DNA of 6,516 nt from an uncultured Clostridia bacterium (GTDB lineage: Bacteria > Bacillota > Clostridia > Lachnospirales > CAG-274): the NCBI GenBank assembly GCA_947629215.1, contig CANRCU010000135.1:1-6516 (forward strand). The letters run 5' to 3'. Numbering within the stretch: position 1 is the first letter of the stretch; each line of letters starts with the position of its first letter. Positions 6,264 to 6,516 of this stretch are shown one piece after another. The position numbers and the translations under genes are program-made. The notes under the pieces are model-generated. The model was not told the origin of the DNA, did not search any database, and was given only the letters and a program-made list of their open reading frames with translations.

Positions 6264-6516
6264 TTAAGCTTTATATACATAGCCGGTTGTACACCATGAG
6301 TCTCGAATCTATCATCTCCGTAAATTTCATTTTTGCTCAAATCTCTAACAAATATTTCGTCATCGCCCCAACATGCCGTTCTTAACCAACTGTCCTCCGT
6401 TCGCATTTCCTTTCCTTCATATATGCCGGCATACATATTCGTTTCATCTACATCAAGAGGAAATATATTATCATAAGTATTACAACTTGTATTTATATCA
6501 ATATATTCGCTGGTTA
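6260..6516 (-). CDS. C-terminal end of a DUF6273-like protein, 5' end outside window
   Basis: A frame runs open from the right window edge (first complete codon at 6514) to TAG at 6262-6260, giving 84 residues of a gene whose start lies beyond the window. The pattern SWLRT (42-46), then a short polar loop region, then GVQPAMYIKLN at the very end (74-84), resembles the conserved C-terminus of DUF6273 proteins. In those, a WLRSP-like motif is followed about 25-35 residues later by GVRPALWL and the chain then stops. The serine-proline part and the Arg of VRPA are changed here (T-A and Q), so the fragment is divergent. DUF6273 domains are common in Clostridia and often lie on surface or repeat-containing proteins, but their function is not established. 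The gene is on the same strand as the SPFH operon, with 69 bp between stop and start. Confidence 0.65.
   Translation of the reverse strand, partial: TSEYIDINTSCNTYDNIFPLDVDETNMYAGIYEGKEMRTEDSWLRTACWGDDEIFVRDLSKNEIYGDDRFETHGVQPAMYIKLN

Overview
The window looks like chromosomal DNA from a low-GC Gram-positive bacterium, most likely a gut-type member of Clostridia. Signs for this are the strong AGGAGG-type ribosome binding sites, the AT-rich intergenic DNA, a YfhO-family membrane protein, a COG4260-type SPFH/zinc-ribbon protein and the tail of what looks like a DUF6273 protein. This placement is an inference; there is no rRNA or other phylogenetic marker here.

Layout, left to right. (1) Positions 1-2363, + strand: a YfhO-family polytopic membrane protein, cut at its 5' end by the window edge. 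A very strong intrinsic terminator (2381-2419) follows it. (2) Positions 2418-3515, - strand: a complete tyrosine recombinase (365 aa) with all expected catalytic residues. Its stop codon sits in the T-tract of the YfhO terminator, so the two genes converge with almost no space between them. (3) Positions 3516-3670: the upstream region of the recombinase, with a tandem 9-bp repeat, a 7-bp inverted repeat and a weak promoter candidate. (4) Positions 3671-3699: a - strand terminator that closes a two-gene operon lying to its right. (5) Positions 3714-4415 and 4412-6190, - strand: a four-helix membrane protein and, upstream of it in the transcript, an SPFH-domain protein with three zinc ribbons at each end. 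The two genes overlap by ATGA. (6) Positions 6260-6516, - strand: the last 84 codons of a DUF6273-like protein that begins outside the window.

The SPFH protein and the membrane protein are the most likely functional unit. The first is predicted to be a soluble, oligomer-forming scaffold with a long Ala/Glu/Gln-rich helix and zinc-ribbon tails. The second could be its membrane partner, resembling in outline the ydjGHI membrane-stress genes beside pspA in Bacillus subtilis. The recombinase is probably acquired DNA: no excisionase, cargo or att duplication is visible, so it is either one end of a larger element, a solitary insertion, or a remnant. No CRISPR array, tRNA, rRNA or riboswitch was recognised.
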